A stretch of 64,000 nt of DNA from Neorhizobium vignae (GTDB taxonomy: Bacteria; Pseudomonadota; Alphaproteobacteria; Rhizobiales; Rhizobiaceae), in assembly GCF_000732195.1 (NCBI RefSeq), contig NZ_JNNU01000024.1, positions 17,008 through 81,007 on the forward strand. Direction: 5' to 3'. The notes under the pieces are model-generated. The model ran no database searches, had not been told where the DNA came from, and saw nothing but the letters and a program-made list of their open reading frames with translations. Positions 16,119 through 26,400 of this stretch are shown in pieces. How positions within the stretch are numbered: the stretch's first letter is position 1; each line of letters begins with the position of its first letter. A program made the position numbers and the translations under genes.

Positions 16119-16163
16119 GGAGGCAGTTTCGAGGGAGATCGTTACTCCAAGGGAACCAACTCC

Positions 16164-16574
16164 ATGGCGCTCAATGCAAGCCGCAAGCCGGTCCTGGACG
16201 GCAAGGAATGCGACATGTCCGGGTGGGACATGGACAACTGCCCGGTCCGGGACGTTCTCGACCGGATCGCCGGCAAATGGTCGACGCTGCTTCTCGAGGC
16301 ACTGTCGCGTCAGCCCTATCGCTTCGGCGAGCTTCGCCGGCTGGTACCGGATATTTCCCAGCGGATGCTGACCCAGACGCTGCGCGACCTGCAGCGCGAC
16401 GGTTATATAGAGCGCGAGGTTTTTCCGACCAAGCCGCCGAGCGTCGAATACCGGATGACGGAGCTTGGCCGGTCGCTTTTCGAACCGCTTTCCAAAGTGC
16501 TCCGGTGGGCGGAAGCCAATCATCCGTCCGTCAAGGCCGCACGGGTGAAATACGACGAGAGCGAACTGGCCTGA
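16164..16574 (+). CDS. HxlR-family transcriptional regulator (QorR/YtfH-like)
   Basis: This 136-residue winged helix regulator shows CPVRDVLDRIAGKWSTLLLEAL, FGELRRLVPDISQRMLTQTLRDL and GYIEREVFPTKPPSVEYRMTELG, the complete HxlR signature. Cysteines at DGKECDM and DNCPVRD could be redox sensors, as in QorR and YodB-type proteins that respond to quinones or diamide. The ATG at 16164 is preferred over 16101, because the earlier part lies in the promoter region. It is divergent from a qorB-like gene, which is the probable target. Confidence 0.9.
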   Translation: MALNASRKPVLDGKECDMSGWDMDNCPVRDVLDRIAGKWSTLLLEALSRQPYRFGELRRLVPDISQRMLTQTLRDLQRDGYIEREVFPTKPPSVEYRMTELGRSLFEPLSKVLRWAEANHPSVKAARVKYDESELA

Positions 16575-16828
16575 TGTCAAAAGGGGTTCTGTTATGGCAG
16601 CCCGACGTTCCCGATAAGGCCCGGCAACAACCAGACCTGACCAAGACCATCCGCCCCATACCGTAAGCGGCCACATCTGTTCCGATGCTGCCGTTCCAAT
16701 GATTCCGTTCAATTCCAGCGCAGGCGGGCTGGGCCACTTTTTTGTTGCGGCCGGACATAAGGCGTTTATCGCACTTCAATCATCTTGCTGTTATGAAGCG
16801 GCAAAATGCCTGTGAAGGAGAACCCCCT

Positions 16829-18190
16829 ATGAGCCGTTCCTGCCTTGCCGTCATCCTCGCCGCTGGCGACAGCACGCGCATGAAATCGTCGATGTCGAAA
16901 GTGCTGCATCCGATTGCCGGCCGGCCGATGATCGCCCATGTGATGGCGGCGGTGGCATCGACTGATGTCACCGAGGCGGCACTGGTGGTCGGCCGCGATG
17001 CGGACGGGGTTGCCAAGGCCGGCGCAGTCGAGGGTGTTGCGGTCGAGGCCTTCCTGCAGACCGAGCGTCGCGGCACGGGCCATGCGGTCCTGACGGCGAA
17101 ACAAGCCATCGCCCGCGGTTACGACGATATCCTGATCGCCTATGGCGACGTGCCCCTGGTGACCTCCGCTCCATTCACCGAGGCGCGGGAAAAGCTGGCC
17201 GCCGGAGCCGATGTCGTCGTGATCGGTTTTCACACCGACAAACCGACCGGCTATGGCCGGCTGCTGGTGGAAAATGGCGAGCTGATCGCCATCCGCGAAG
17301 AGAAGGATGCGACGGAGGACGAGCGCAAGATCATCTGGTGCAATAGCGGGCTGATGGCGATCAACGGCCAGAAGGCGCTGTCGTTTCTGGAGGGCATCAC
17401 CAATCAAAACGCGAAGGGCGAATATTACCTGACCGATGTCGTCGAGATCGCCCGCGCCGCCGGCGGCAAGGTCGTGGCGGTGGACGCGCCGGAAACGGAG
17501 GTTGCCGGCTGCAACAACCGTGCCGAACTGGCCATGCTCGAAAAGCTCTGGCAGGAACGCCGCCGCCATGAGTTGATGATCTCGGGCGTCAGCATGATCG
17601 CCCCGGAAACCGTCTTCCTTTCCTATGATACCGAGATCGGCCAGGACGCGCTGATCGAGCCGAACGTCGTTTTCGGCCCGGGCGTCAGGATCGACAGCGG
17701 GGCGGTGATCCACGCCTTTTCCCATATCGAGGGCGCGCATGTGAGCGGCGGCGCAACGGTCGGACCTTTCGCGCGGCTCCGTCCCGGTGCTGATCTCGCG
17801 GCAGGCTCCAAGGTCGGCAATTTCTGCGAAGTCAAGAATGCCAGGATCGAAGAGGGCGCCAAGGTCAACCACTTGACCTATATCGGCGACGCATTCGTCG
17901 GCGCCCATTCCAACATCGGCGCCGGCACGATCACCTGCAATTATGACGGGGTCAACAAGCATGAGACCCGCATCGGCGCCAACGCCTTCGTCGGTTCGAA
18001 CTCGTCGCTCGTCGCACCCGTCTCGATCGGCGACGGCGCCTATGTCGCCTCGGGAAGCGTCATCACCGAAAACGTGCCGGCCGATGCGCTGGCGCTTGGC
18101 CGTGCCCGCCAGGAAGTGAAGCCGGAGCGTGCGAAAATCCTCCGGGAGCGGGCGCTTGCCTTCAAGGCGGCCAAGAAGGCCCAAAAATAA
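16829..18190 (+). CDS. glmU: Bifunctional UDP-GlcNAc pyrophosphorylase / glucosamine-1-phosphate acetyltransferase
   Basis: GlmU makes UDP-N-acetylglucosamine for peptidoglycan and lipid A. The N-terminal uridyltransferase domain (about 1-230) has LAVILAAGDSTRMKSSMSKVLHP, a variant of the usual LAAGxGTRM motif. The C-terminal domain is a left-handed beta helix of hexapeptide repeats (about 250-440) with FCEVKNARIEEGAKVNHLTYIG and GTITCNYDGVNKHET. The start is fixed by GAAGGAG nine bases before the ATG at 16829. The 453-residue length is normal. glmS, which supplies glucosamine 6-phosphate, follows 120 bases later on the same strand. Confidence 0.97.
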   Translation: MSRSCLAVILAAGDSTRMKSSMSKVLHPIAGRPMIAHVMAAVASTDVTEAALVVGRDADGVAKAGAVEGVAVEAFLQTERRGTGHAVLTAKQAIARGYDDILIAYGDVPLVTSAPFTEAREKLAAGADVVVIGFHTDKPTGYGRLLVENGELIAIREEKDATEDERKIIWCNSGLMAINGQKALSFLEGITNQNAKGEYYLTDVVEIARAAGGKVVAVDAPETEVAGCNNRAELAMLEKLWQERRRHELMISGVSMIAPETVFLSYDTEIGQDALIEPNVVFGPGVRIDSGAVIHAFSHIEGAHVSGGATVGPFARLRPGADLAAGSKVGNFCEVKNARIEEGAKVNHLTYIGDAFVGAHSNIGAGTITCNYDGVNKHETRIGANAFVGSNSSLVAPVSIGDGAYVASGSVITENVPADALALGRARQEVKPERAKILRERALAFKAAKKAQK

Positions 18191-18310
18191 CCCGGCCATT
18201 AACATTTGCGCGTTACTTTCCGACATCGAAAGTGACCGGCGGGCAGATTGCGCAAAACCCGCAATCGGCTAGGAATTCGCGCGGGTTTCACGAAGCGGAA
18301 AGGGTCGTTT

Positions 18311-20137
18311 ATGTGCGGGATTGTCGGGATCGTCGGAAATTCGCCGGTGGCGGCGCGTCTGGTCGATGCGTTGCGAAGGCTCGAATACCGCGGTTATGAT
18401 TCCGCCGGCGTTGCGACGGTCCACGAGGGGCGCATGGATCGCCGCCGTGCCGAGGGCAAGCTCTTCAATCTCGAAAAGAGGCTCGACGCGGAGCCGCTGC
18501 CCGGCACGATCGGCATCGCCCACACCCGCTGGGCGACCCACGGCGTTCCGAACGAGACCAATGCCCATCCGCATTTCGTCGACGGCGTCGCCGTCGTCCA
18601 CAACGGCATCATCGAGAACTTTTCCGAGCTGAAGGACGAACTGCTGGCCGAAGGTGCAATCTTCGAAAGCCAGACCGATACGGAAGTCGTTGCACACCTG
18701 CTTGCCACATACACCCGCCAGGGACTGGACCACCGTGCCGCCATGCTGGCGACGCTGAACCGGGTTTCCGGCGCCTATGCGCTGGTGGTGATGTTCGAGG
18801 ACGACCCGGGCACGATCATGGCCGCCCGTTTCGGGCCGCCGCTGGCGATCGGCCATGGCCGCGGCGAAATGTTCCTGGGGTCCGATGCGATCGCGCTGTC
18901 GCCGTTCACCAACGAGATCACCTATCTGGTCGACGGCGACTGCGCCGTCATGACCCACAAAGGCGTCGAGATCATCGACTACGACGGCAGGCCGGTGAAG
19001 CGGCAGAGCCAGATTTCCCAGGCATCGGCCTTCATGGTCGACAAGGGCAACCACCGCCATTTCATGGAAAAGGAAATCTACGAGCAGCCGGAGATCATCT
19101 CCCATGCGCTCAGCCATTATATCGATTTCGCCGCCAATACGGTGAAGGCGAATGATACGGCGATCGATTTCGGCAAGGTGACGGGTCTGGCGATCGCTGC
19201 CTGCGGCACCGCCTATCTCTCCGGCCTGATCGGCAAATACTGGTTCGAGCGTTATGCCCGCCTGCCGGTCGAGATCGATGTCGCCTCCGAGTTCCGCTAT
19301 CGCGAACTGCCGCTGTCGCCAACCCAGGCGGCGCTGTTCATCTCCCAGTCGGGCGAGACGGCCGATACGCTGGCCTCGCTGCGGTACTGCAAGGACAACG
19401 GCCTCAAGATCGGCGCGGTGGTGAACGTCAAGGAATCGACCATCGCCCGCGAATCGGATGCCATCTTTCCGATTCTGGCCGGCCCGGAAATCGGCGTCGC
19501 CTCCACCAAGGCCTTCACCTGCCAGCTTGCCGTTCTCGCCGCGCTTGCGATCGGCGCCGGCCGTGCCCGCGGCACGGTGACGGCGGGCGACGAGAAGGAG
19601 ATGGTAAGGCATCTTGCCGAAATGCCGCGGATCATGAGCCGGGTGCTGAACGACATCCAGCCGCAGATCGAGGCGCTGTCGCGGGAGCTGTCCCGCTTCA
19701 AGGACGTGCTCTACCTCGGCCGCGGCACCAGTTTTCCGCTTGCCATGGAAGGCGCACTGAAGCTCAAGGAGATTTCCTACATCCACGCGGAAGGTTATGC
19801 CGCGGGCGAACTCAAGCATGGCCCGATCGCGCTGATCGACGAGCACATGCCAGTGATCGTCATCGCGCCGCATGACCGCTTCTTCGAAAAGACCGTTTCC
19901 AACATGCAGGAAGTGGCGGCGCGGGGCGGCAAGATCATCTTCATCACCGACGAGAAGGGCGCTGCTGCGTCCAAGCTTCCCACCATGGCGACGATCGCGC
20001 TGCCGAATGTCGACGAGATCATCGCGCCGATGATCTTCTCGCTACCGATCCAGCTTCTTGCCTATCATACGGCGGTGTTCATGGGGACCGATGTCGATCA
20101 GCCGCGCAATCTGGCAAAATCCGTCACGGTGGAGTGA
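18311..20137 (+). CDS. glmS: Glutamine--fructose-6-phosphate aminotransferase (isomerising)
   Basis: GlmS makes glucosamine 6-phosphate from fructose 6-phosphate and glutamine, the entry step of amino-sugar synthesis. Translation must begin at 18311 (MCGIVGIVG), because Cys2 becomes the N-terminal nucleophile of the glutaminase domain. Two SIS isomerase domains follow (SQSGETADTLASLRYCK and GRGTSFPLAMEGALKLKEI), ending in the conserved DVDQPRNLAKSVTVE. The protein is 608 residues, as expected. It probably forms a unit with glmU. A stable hairpin sits after the stop codon. Confidence 0.97.
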   Translation: MCGIVGIVGNSPVAARLVDALRRLEYRGYDSAGVATVHEGRMDRRRAEGKLFNLEKRLDAEPLPGTIGIAHTRWATHGVPNETNAHPHFVDGVAVVHNGIIENFSELKDELLAEGAIFESQTDTEVVAHLLATYTRQGLDHRAAMLATLNRVSGAYALVVMFEDDPGTIMAARFGPPLAIGHGRGEMFLGSDAIALSPFTNEITYLVDGDCAVMTHKGVEIIDYDGRPVKRQSQISQASAFMVDKGNHRHFMEKEIYEQPEIISHALSHYIDFAANTVKANDTAIDFGKVTGLAIAACGTAYLSGLIGKYWFERYARLPVEIDVASEFRYRELPLSPTQAALFISQSGETADTLASLRYCKDNGLKIGAVVNVKESTIARESDAIFPILAGPEIGVASTKAFTCQLAVLAALAIGAGRARGTVTAGDEKEMVRHLAEMPRIMSRVLNDIQPQIEALSRELSRFKDVLYLGRGTSFPLAMEGALKLKEISYIHAEGYAAGELKHGPIALIDEHMPVIVIAPHDRFFEKTVSNMQEVAARGGKIIFITDEKGAAASKLPTMATIALPNVDEIIAPMIFSLPIQLLAYHTAVFMGTDVDQPRNLAKSVTVE

Positions 20138-20176
20138 TATCCACCGGCTTTTCCTTGCATCGCAACATCGCATCCG

Positions 20177-20206
20177 GCATTGTCGCATCGATGATTGCGG
20201 CAATGC
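20177..20206 (+). terminator. Stable hairpin after glmS (possible terminator or processing site)
   Basis: GCATTGTCGCA (20177-20187) pairs with TGCGGCAATGC (20196-20206) over 11 positions with one G-U pair, around an 8-base loop. It lies between glmS and the DUF502 gene, 40 bases after the glmS stop and just before the next ribosome binding site. No U-run follows, so it may be an RNA stability or processing element and not a classical terminator. Confidence 0.45.
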
Positions 20207-20228
20207 TTAGAGTATGCAGGGAAACCGA

Positions 20229-20924
20229 ATGAGCGACAGTCCAGAGCGAATATCGCTGGCCGGCCGTCTCAGGAACAACTTCCTAACCGGCCTGATCATC
20301 TGCGCCCCGCTTGCCATCACCATCTGGCTCACCTTCACCTTCATCGACTGGGCCGATAGCTGGGTCACGCCCTACATTCCGCAGCGCTACGATCCGCAAT
20401 ATTATTTCAACATCACCATTCCCGGCACCGGCCTGCTGATCGCGGTGGTGTTCATCACCATCATCGGCTTTCTCGGCAAGAACCTGATCGGCCGCTCGAT
20501 CGTCAAGTTCGGCGAATCGATCCTGCACCGCATGCCGCTGATCCGCAGCATCTACAAGAGCATCAAACAGATCTTCGAGACGGTGCTGAAGGAACAGTCG
20601 ACCTCCTTCAAGAAATGCGGGCTGATCGAGTTTCCGAGCCCCGGCATGTGGGCGCTGGTGTTCATTTCCGGCGACGCGCAGGGAGAGATCGCCGCAAAGC
20701 TCAATGTGGATGGGGACGAAATGGTCGGCGTCTTCCTGCCGCCAACACCGGTTCCGACCGCGGGTTTCCTGATGTTCGTGCCGAAGAGCAAGATTGTCAT
20801 GCTCGACATGACGCCGGAAGAGGGCGCCAAACTGCTGATTTCGGGCGGGTTGATCGCGCCGGACTACAAGCCCGTCCCTGGCGCGCCGACCGCCATCCTG
20901 CCGGCTCCGAAAATGCAGGCCTGA
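20229..20924 (+). CDS. DUF502-family membrane protein
   Basis: This 231-residue protein has two membrane helices near the N terminus (LRNNFLTGLIICAPLAITIWLTFTF region and GLLIAVVFITIIGFLG), separated by a periplasmic loop. A soluble C-terminal part follows, with RMPLIRSIYKSIKQIFETV and VPTPTAGFLMFVP-like turns (PPTPVPTAGFLMFVPK). This is the DUF502 signature; no biochemical role is established. AGGGAAACCG precedes the ATG at 20229. It follows glmS on the same strand and is convergent with recG, whose stop is one base away. Confidence 0.88.
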   Translation: MSDSPERISLAGRLRNNFLTGLIICAPLAITIWLTFTFIDWADSWVTPYIPQRYDPQYYFNITIPGTGLLIAVVFITIIGFLGKNLIGRSIVKFGESILHRMPLIRSIYKSIKQIFETVLKEQSTSFKKCGLIEFPSPGMWALVFISGDAQGEIAAKLNVDGDEMVGVFLPPTPVPTAGFLMFVPKSKIVMLDMTPEEGAKLLISGGLIAPDYKPVPGAPTAILPAPKMQA

Positions 20925-20925
20925 T

Positions 20926-23031
20926 CTAGCCGGCTCTCAGGAACCGGATCGCCTCGTCGCGGCGGTGCAGATAGAGTAGCACGCGCATGTTCTGCCCGCG
21001 TTCGCTGGTGAGTTCCGGATCCCTTTCCAGGAGATAGGCCGCGTCCTTGCGGGCGATCTCCAGAAGGTCCGCATGCGCTTCCAGGCTGGCGATCCGGAAA
21101 CCCGGCGTGCCGGACTGGCGCGTGCCGAGCAACTCGCCTTCCCCGCGCAGTTTCAGATCCTCCTCGGCGATCAGAAAACCGTCCTCGCTGTCGCGCAGGA
21201 TCGAAAGCCGCGCCCGGCCGGTTTCGCTGAGCGGCCCCTTGTAGAGCAGGATGCAGGTCGAGGCCTCGTCGCCGCGCCCGACGCGGCCGCGCAGCTGATG
21301 CAGCTGGGCAAGCCCGAATCGTTCCGCATGTTCGATGACCATGATCGTCGCATCCGGCACGTCGACGCCCACTTCGACCACGGTGGTCGCGACGAGCAAC
21401 CGGATCTCGCCGGTCTTGAAGGCGACCATCACCGCATCCTTCTCAGGCCCGCTCATCCGCCCGTGGATCAAGCCGACATCGCGGCCGAGCTCCCTGGCGA
21501 GAACCGCATAACGTTCTTCCGCCGACATCAGGTCGGAGGCATCCGATTCCTCGACGAGCGGGCAGATCCAGTAGGCTTTTTTTCCTTCGCCGATCGCACC
21601 CCTGAGCCGGGCAACGATATCGCCGATTCGCTCGGTGGGGATGGTGACGGTCTGGATCGGCTTGCGGCCGGCCGGTTTTTCCGTCAGCTTCGAGACGTCC
21701 ATATCACCGAAGGCGGCGAGAACCAGCGTGCGGGGAATGGGCGTTGCGGTCATTACCAGCATATGCGGGGAAATGCCCTTGGCGGTCAGCCGTAGGCGCT
21801 GGTGCACGCCGAACCGGTGCTGCTCGTCGACCACGGCGAGCATCAAATTGTGATAGTTGATCGCATCCTGGAAGAGCGCGTGCGTGCCGATGATGATCTG
21901 CGCTTCGCCCGAGGCGATCCGATCAATGATCTGATCCCGCTCGCGTCCCTTGGTGCGCCCGGTCAGCACCTCGACCGCCACGCCCGCCGCACCCGCGAGC
22001 CTGGAGATCGTTGCAAAATGCTGGCGGGCGAGGATTTCGGTCGGTGCCATCAGCACCGCCTGGCCGCCGGCCTCGACGGCCGCGGACATGGCGAGCAGCG
22101 CCACCAGCGTCTTGCCGGCGCCGACATCGCCCTGCAGCAGCCGCAGCATGCGGTCTTCGCCGGCCATGTCCTTGATGACGTCCTCGACAGCCGCTTTCTG
22201 GCTGGGCGTCAGCGAGAAAGGGAGGTTGGCGATGATCTTTGCGGCAAGATCGCCCTTCACGCGGATCGGCTGGCCGGGGACCTTGCGCACCTTCTGGCGC
22301 ACCAGCGACAGGGACACCTGGCCGGCGAGGAACTCGTCATAGGCGAGTCGTCGACGGGCAGGGGCCTGCGGATCGATGTCCGCCGCGTCGCGCGGATCGT
22401 GCAATCCGCGAAAGGCCTCCGCCACGGACGGGAACCCCTGGCGCAAGGTCAACGCCTCGTCGGCCCATTCCGACAGGTCCGGCAGGCGTGCCACGGCACC
22501 CTCGATCGCCTTGCGCAGCACTTTCGGCGTCAGGCCGGCCGTCATCGGATAGACCGGCTCTACCAGGGGCAGGTTTTCGGCTTCGGAGGATTTTACGACG
22601 AAATCCGGATGCACCATCGAGGGTCGGCCGTTGAACCAGTCGACCTTGCCGCTGACCATGACCATCTCGTCGATCGGCAGCGATTTTTCCAGCCAGTTGC
22701 CTTTGGCCCGGAAGAAAGTGAGCGCCAGTTCCCCGGTATCGTCATGCAGGAATACGCGGTAGGGCATATTGGACTTGCCGGGCGGTGGCGGCTGATGCCG
22801 GTCGACCCGGCCTTCGATGGTGACGATCGCTCCTTGCGGCGAAAGCGCGATGCCCGGCCGGTTGCGCCGGTCGATCAGCGAGGAGGGGGCATGGAAGAGC
22901 AGATCCACGACGCGGCAGTCGTCCGGATCGTCACGGCCGGTGACGCGGGCGATCAGTTCGGCAAGCTTCGGCCCGACACCGGCAAGCGAGGCGACGGGCG
23001 AGAACAGCGGATCGAGTATGGCGGGACGCAT
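20926..23031 (-). CDS. recG: ATP-dependent DNA helicase RecG
   Basis: RecG drives branch migration and regression of stalled replication forks. The 701-residue protein has a wedge (OB-fold) domain in the first third, then helicase motifs: Walker A LLQGDVGAGKTLVALLAM, DEQH box AVVDEQHRFGVHQRLR, motif III MTATPIPRTLVLAAFGD, motif V VVEVGVDVPDA and motif VI QLRGRVGRGDEAS. The family start MRPAILDPLFSPVASLAGVGP at 23031 is preferred over 23061. The promoter is shared with the divergent sdhE-mfd pair, about 90 bases away. Confidence 0.97.
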   Translation of the reverse strand: MRPAILDPLFSPVASLAGVGPKLAELIARVTGRDDPDDCRVVDLLFHAPSSLIDRRNRPGIALSPQGAIVTIEGRVDRHQPPPPGKSNMPYRVFLHDDTGELALTFFRAKGNWLEKSLPIDEMVMVSGKVDWFNGRPSMVHPDFVVKSSEAENLPLVEPVYPMTAGLTPKVLRKAIEGAVARLPDLSEWADEALTLRQGFPSVAEAFRGLHDPRDAADIDPQAPARRRLAYDEFLAGQVSLSLVRQKVRKVPGQPIRVKGDLAAKIIANLPFSLTPSQKAAVEDVIKDMAGEDRMLRLLQGDVGAGKTLVALLAMSAAVEAGGQAVLMAPTEILARQHFATISRLAGAAGVAVEVLTGRTKGRERDQIIDRIASGEAQIIIGTHALFQDAINYHNLMLAVVDEQHRFGVHQRLRLTAKGISPHMLVMTATPIPRTLVLAAFGDMDVSKLTEKPAGRKPIQTVTIPTERIGDIVARLRGAIGEGKKAYWICPLVEESDASDLMSAEERYAVLARELGRDVGLIHGRMSGPEKDAVMVAFKTGEIRLLVATTVVEVGVDVPDATIMVIEHAERFGLAQLHQLRGRVGRGDEASTCILLYKGPLSETGRARLSILRDSEDGFLIAEEDLKLRGEGELLGTRQSGTPGFRIASLEAHADLLEIARKDAAYLLERDPELTSERGQNMRVLLYLHRRDEAIRFLRAG

Positions 23032-23121
23032 GGCGCGCAAAATGCGATGGATTTTGCCCATTTGGCAAGGTGACGGGGGCGGAAAAGCGTCCTATATGAA
23101 CGGCAAAACAAGGACACGGCC

Positions 23122-23451
23122 ATGACAGGACTATCCCGCACCAGCGCGGATCTCGACCCGCGCCGCCGGCGCATCCTCTATCGCTGCTGGCATCGCGGCA
23201 TCCGGGAAATGGACCTGGTTCTCGGGAGTTTTGCGGAAGCCGAGATCGGCAAGCTTGGGGAAGCCGAACTCGACGAATTCGAAGCGATCATGGGCGAGGA
23301 CGACCACGACCTGCATGCCTGGATCACCGGGGCTCAACCTTTGCCCGAGCATAGGAAAACGCCGCTTTTCGCGCGCGTCGCTGCCTATAACCCGGATTTC
23401 GATCCCGTCACCAAGGCTTCCCTGGAAGCGAGGCTCGGTCACAAGATATGA
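23122..23451 (+). CDS. sdhE: SdhE/SDHAF2-type flavinylation factor of succinate dehydrogenase
   Basis: This 109-residue helical protein carries the RGxxE-type motif (WHRGIREMDLVLGSFAE) needed for covalent attachment of FAD to the succinate dehydrogenase flavoprotein. The further pattern FEAIMGEDDHDLHAWITG is also family-typical. The stop overlaps the mfd start by ATGA, so the two genes are translationally coupled, although their functions look unrelated. The same pairing is common in Rhizobiales chromosomes. Confidence 0.93.
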   Translation: MTGLSRTSADLDPRRRRILYRCWHRGIREMDLVLGSFAEAEIGKLGEAELDEFEAIMGEDDHDLHAWITGAQPLPEHRKTPLFARVAAYNPDFDPVTKASLEARLGHKI

Positions 23452-26400
23452 ATTCTGGCCCGATGATTCCCGGATTCGACGCGAAGAAGATCGCCGCGGC
23501 GCAAACCCCGCTGACCATAGGCAACGTGCCGCCGGGCATGGAGCCGCTGATCGTGGCCGAGCTCGCCCGCGCCGGCCAGGCGGTCGCCTATGTCCTGTCG
23601 GACGGCCAGCGCATGCTCGATCTGGAACAGATGCTGTCCTTCGTGGCGCCGGAAATCCCGGTCCTGACACTGCCGGCCTGGGACTGTCTTCCCTATGACC
23701 GCGTTTCTCCGAGCGCCGATGTCTCCGCCCGTAGACTGGCGGCCCTGTCGGGGCTGATCTCGCATGCCAGGAAGCCGCATGCGGCGATCGTGCTCGTCAC
23801 CGTCAATGCAATGCTGCAGAAGATCGCTCCTGCCGAGATCATCGAAAGCCTCGCCTTCTCAGCCAAGCCCGGCAACCAGATCCGCATGGACGACATCGCG
23901 GCGCGGCTGGAGCGCAACGGGTTCGAGCGTGTCGCGACGGTGCGCGAAGTCGGCGAGTTCGCCGTACGCGGCGGCATTCTCGATGTCTTCGTGCCGGGCA
24001 CCGAAGAGCCGGTGCGTCTCGATTTCTTCGGCGATACGCTGGAGTCGATCCGCTCGTTCGACCCGGCCAGCCAGCGCACCACCGGCCAGGCGCGCGCCCT
24101 CGACCTCAATCCGATGAGCGAGGTGACGCTGACGCCGGACACGATCAGCCGCTTCCGCAAGAACTACCTGTCGCTCTTCGGCGCCGCGACCCGTGACGAC
24201 GCGCTTTATCAGGCGGTCTCGGAAGGCCGGCGTTATCCCGGCATGGAGCATTGGCTGCCGCTGTTCTACGACGGGCTCGAAACCGCCTTCGATTACCTCA
24301 AGGGTTTCCGGATCGTCACCGATCACACGGCGCGCGAGGCGGCCGGCGAGCGTTCGAAACTGGTGCTCGACTACTACGAGGCACGGCGCGACAGCGGCAC
24401 CCAGGGCAAGGGCGCCGCGGCTCAGGCGGCGCCCTACAAGCCGGTTTCGCCGGGCCAGCTTTATCTCGAGAGCAAGGCCTTTGCCGCAGCGCTCGACGCT
24501 GTCAACGCGGTGCGCCTGACGCCGTTCAACGAGATGGATGCGGAAGGTCGCCGGGTGGTGACTTTGGATGCGCATACCGGCCCGCGCTGGGCGAAAAACC
24601 AGACGGAAGAGAAGGATCGCGACGAACGGGTCAACGTCTTCGACCTCGTCGTCAAACATATTGCCGACAAGCGCGCCGAGGGCTTCAAGGTTCTGGTCAC
24701 CGGCTGGTCGGCCGGTTCGCTCGACAGGCTGCTGCAGGTGCTCGATGAGCGCGGCCTGAAGCGCATCAACCAGATCGACAAGCTTGCCGATCTCGACAAG
24801 TTGGAAAAAGGCGAGGCGGCGTCTGCCGTTCTCAGTCTCGAAGCCGGTTTCGAGACGGGCAATATCGTCGTCATCGGCGAGCAGGACATTCTTGGCGACC
24901 GCATGGTCCGGCGCGGCAAGCGCCGCAAGCGCGGCGCCAATTTCCTGACCGAAGTGGCCGGCCTCGACGAAGGTTCCCTGGTCGTCCATGCCGAGCACGG
25001 CATCGGCCGCTTCGTCGGCCTGGTGACGATCGAGGCCGCCGGGGCACCCCGCGCCTGCCTGGAACTGCATTATGCTGACCAGGCAAAACTCTTCCTGCCG
25101 GTCGAAAACATCGACCTCCTGTCGCGCTACGGGTCAGACGCGGCGGAAGCCCAGCTCGACAAGCTCGGCGGTGGCGCCTGGCAGGCCCGCAAGGCCAAGC
25201 TCAAGAAGCGCCTGCTCGACATGGCCGATGCGCTGATCCGCATCGCCGCGACCCGCATTACTCGCCGCGCCCCGGTTCTGACGACGCCGGAAGGGCTCTA
25301 CGACGAATTCGCCGCCCGTTTCCCCTATGACGAGACAGAGGACCAGGCGAACGCCATCGACTCCGTGCGCGACGATCTCGGCGCCGGCCGTCCGATGGAC
25401 CGGCTCGTCTGCGGCGACGTCGGTTTCGGCAAGACCGAAGTAGCGCTGCGCGCCGCCTTCTTCGCGGCGATGAACGGCGCACAGGTGGCGGTCGTTGTGC
25501 CGACCACGCTTCTCTCCCGCCAGCATTTCAAGACGTTTCGCGAGCGTTTTCGCGGATTGCCGATCAAGGTCGAGCAGGCGTCGCGGCTGGTGCCGGCCAA
25601 GGAACTCGCGCAGACCAAGAAGGACCTCGCCGACGGCAAGGTCGATATCGTCGTCGGCACCCATGCGTTGCTCGGTGCAGGCATCCAGTTCGCCAATCTC
25701 GGCCTGCTGATCATCGACGAGGAGCAGCATTTCGGCGTCAAGCACAAGGAACGGCTGAAGGAACTGAAGAGCGACGTGCATGTCCTGACGCTCTCGGCAA
25801 CGCCGATCCCGCGCACGCTGCAGCTTGCCATGACGGGTGTACGCGAACTGTCGCTGATCACCACGCCGCCGGTCGACCGCATGGCGGTCCGCACCTTCAT
25901 CTCCCCCTTCGATCCGCTGGTCATCCGCGAGACGCTGATGCGCGAACATTATCGCGGCGGCCAAAGTTTCTATGTCTGCCCGCGGCTCGCGGACCTTCCG
26001 GAAATCCAGGCTTTCCTGCAGTCGGACGTGCCGGAACTGAAGGTCGCGGTTGCCCATGGCCAGATGGCGGCCGGCGAACTCGAAGACATCATGAATGCGT
26101 TCTACGACGGTAAGTACGACGTGCTCCTGTCGACGACCATCGTCGAATCCGGCCTCGACGTGCCGACCGCCAACACGCTGATCGTCCACCGCGCCGACAT
26201 GTTCGGCCTGGCGCAGCTCTACCAGCTCCGCGGCCGTGTCGGCCGTTCCAAGGTGCGCGCCTTCGCGCTCTTCACGCTGCCGGTCAACAAGCAGCTGACG
26301 ACCACTGCCGAGCGCCGCCTGAAAGTGCTGCAGTCGCTCGACACGCTCGGCGCCGGTTTCCAGCTCGCCAGCCACGACCTCGATATCCGCGGCGCCGGCA

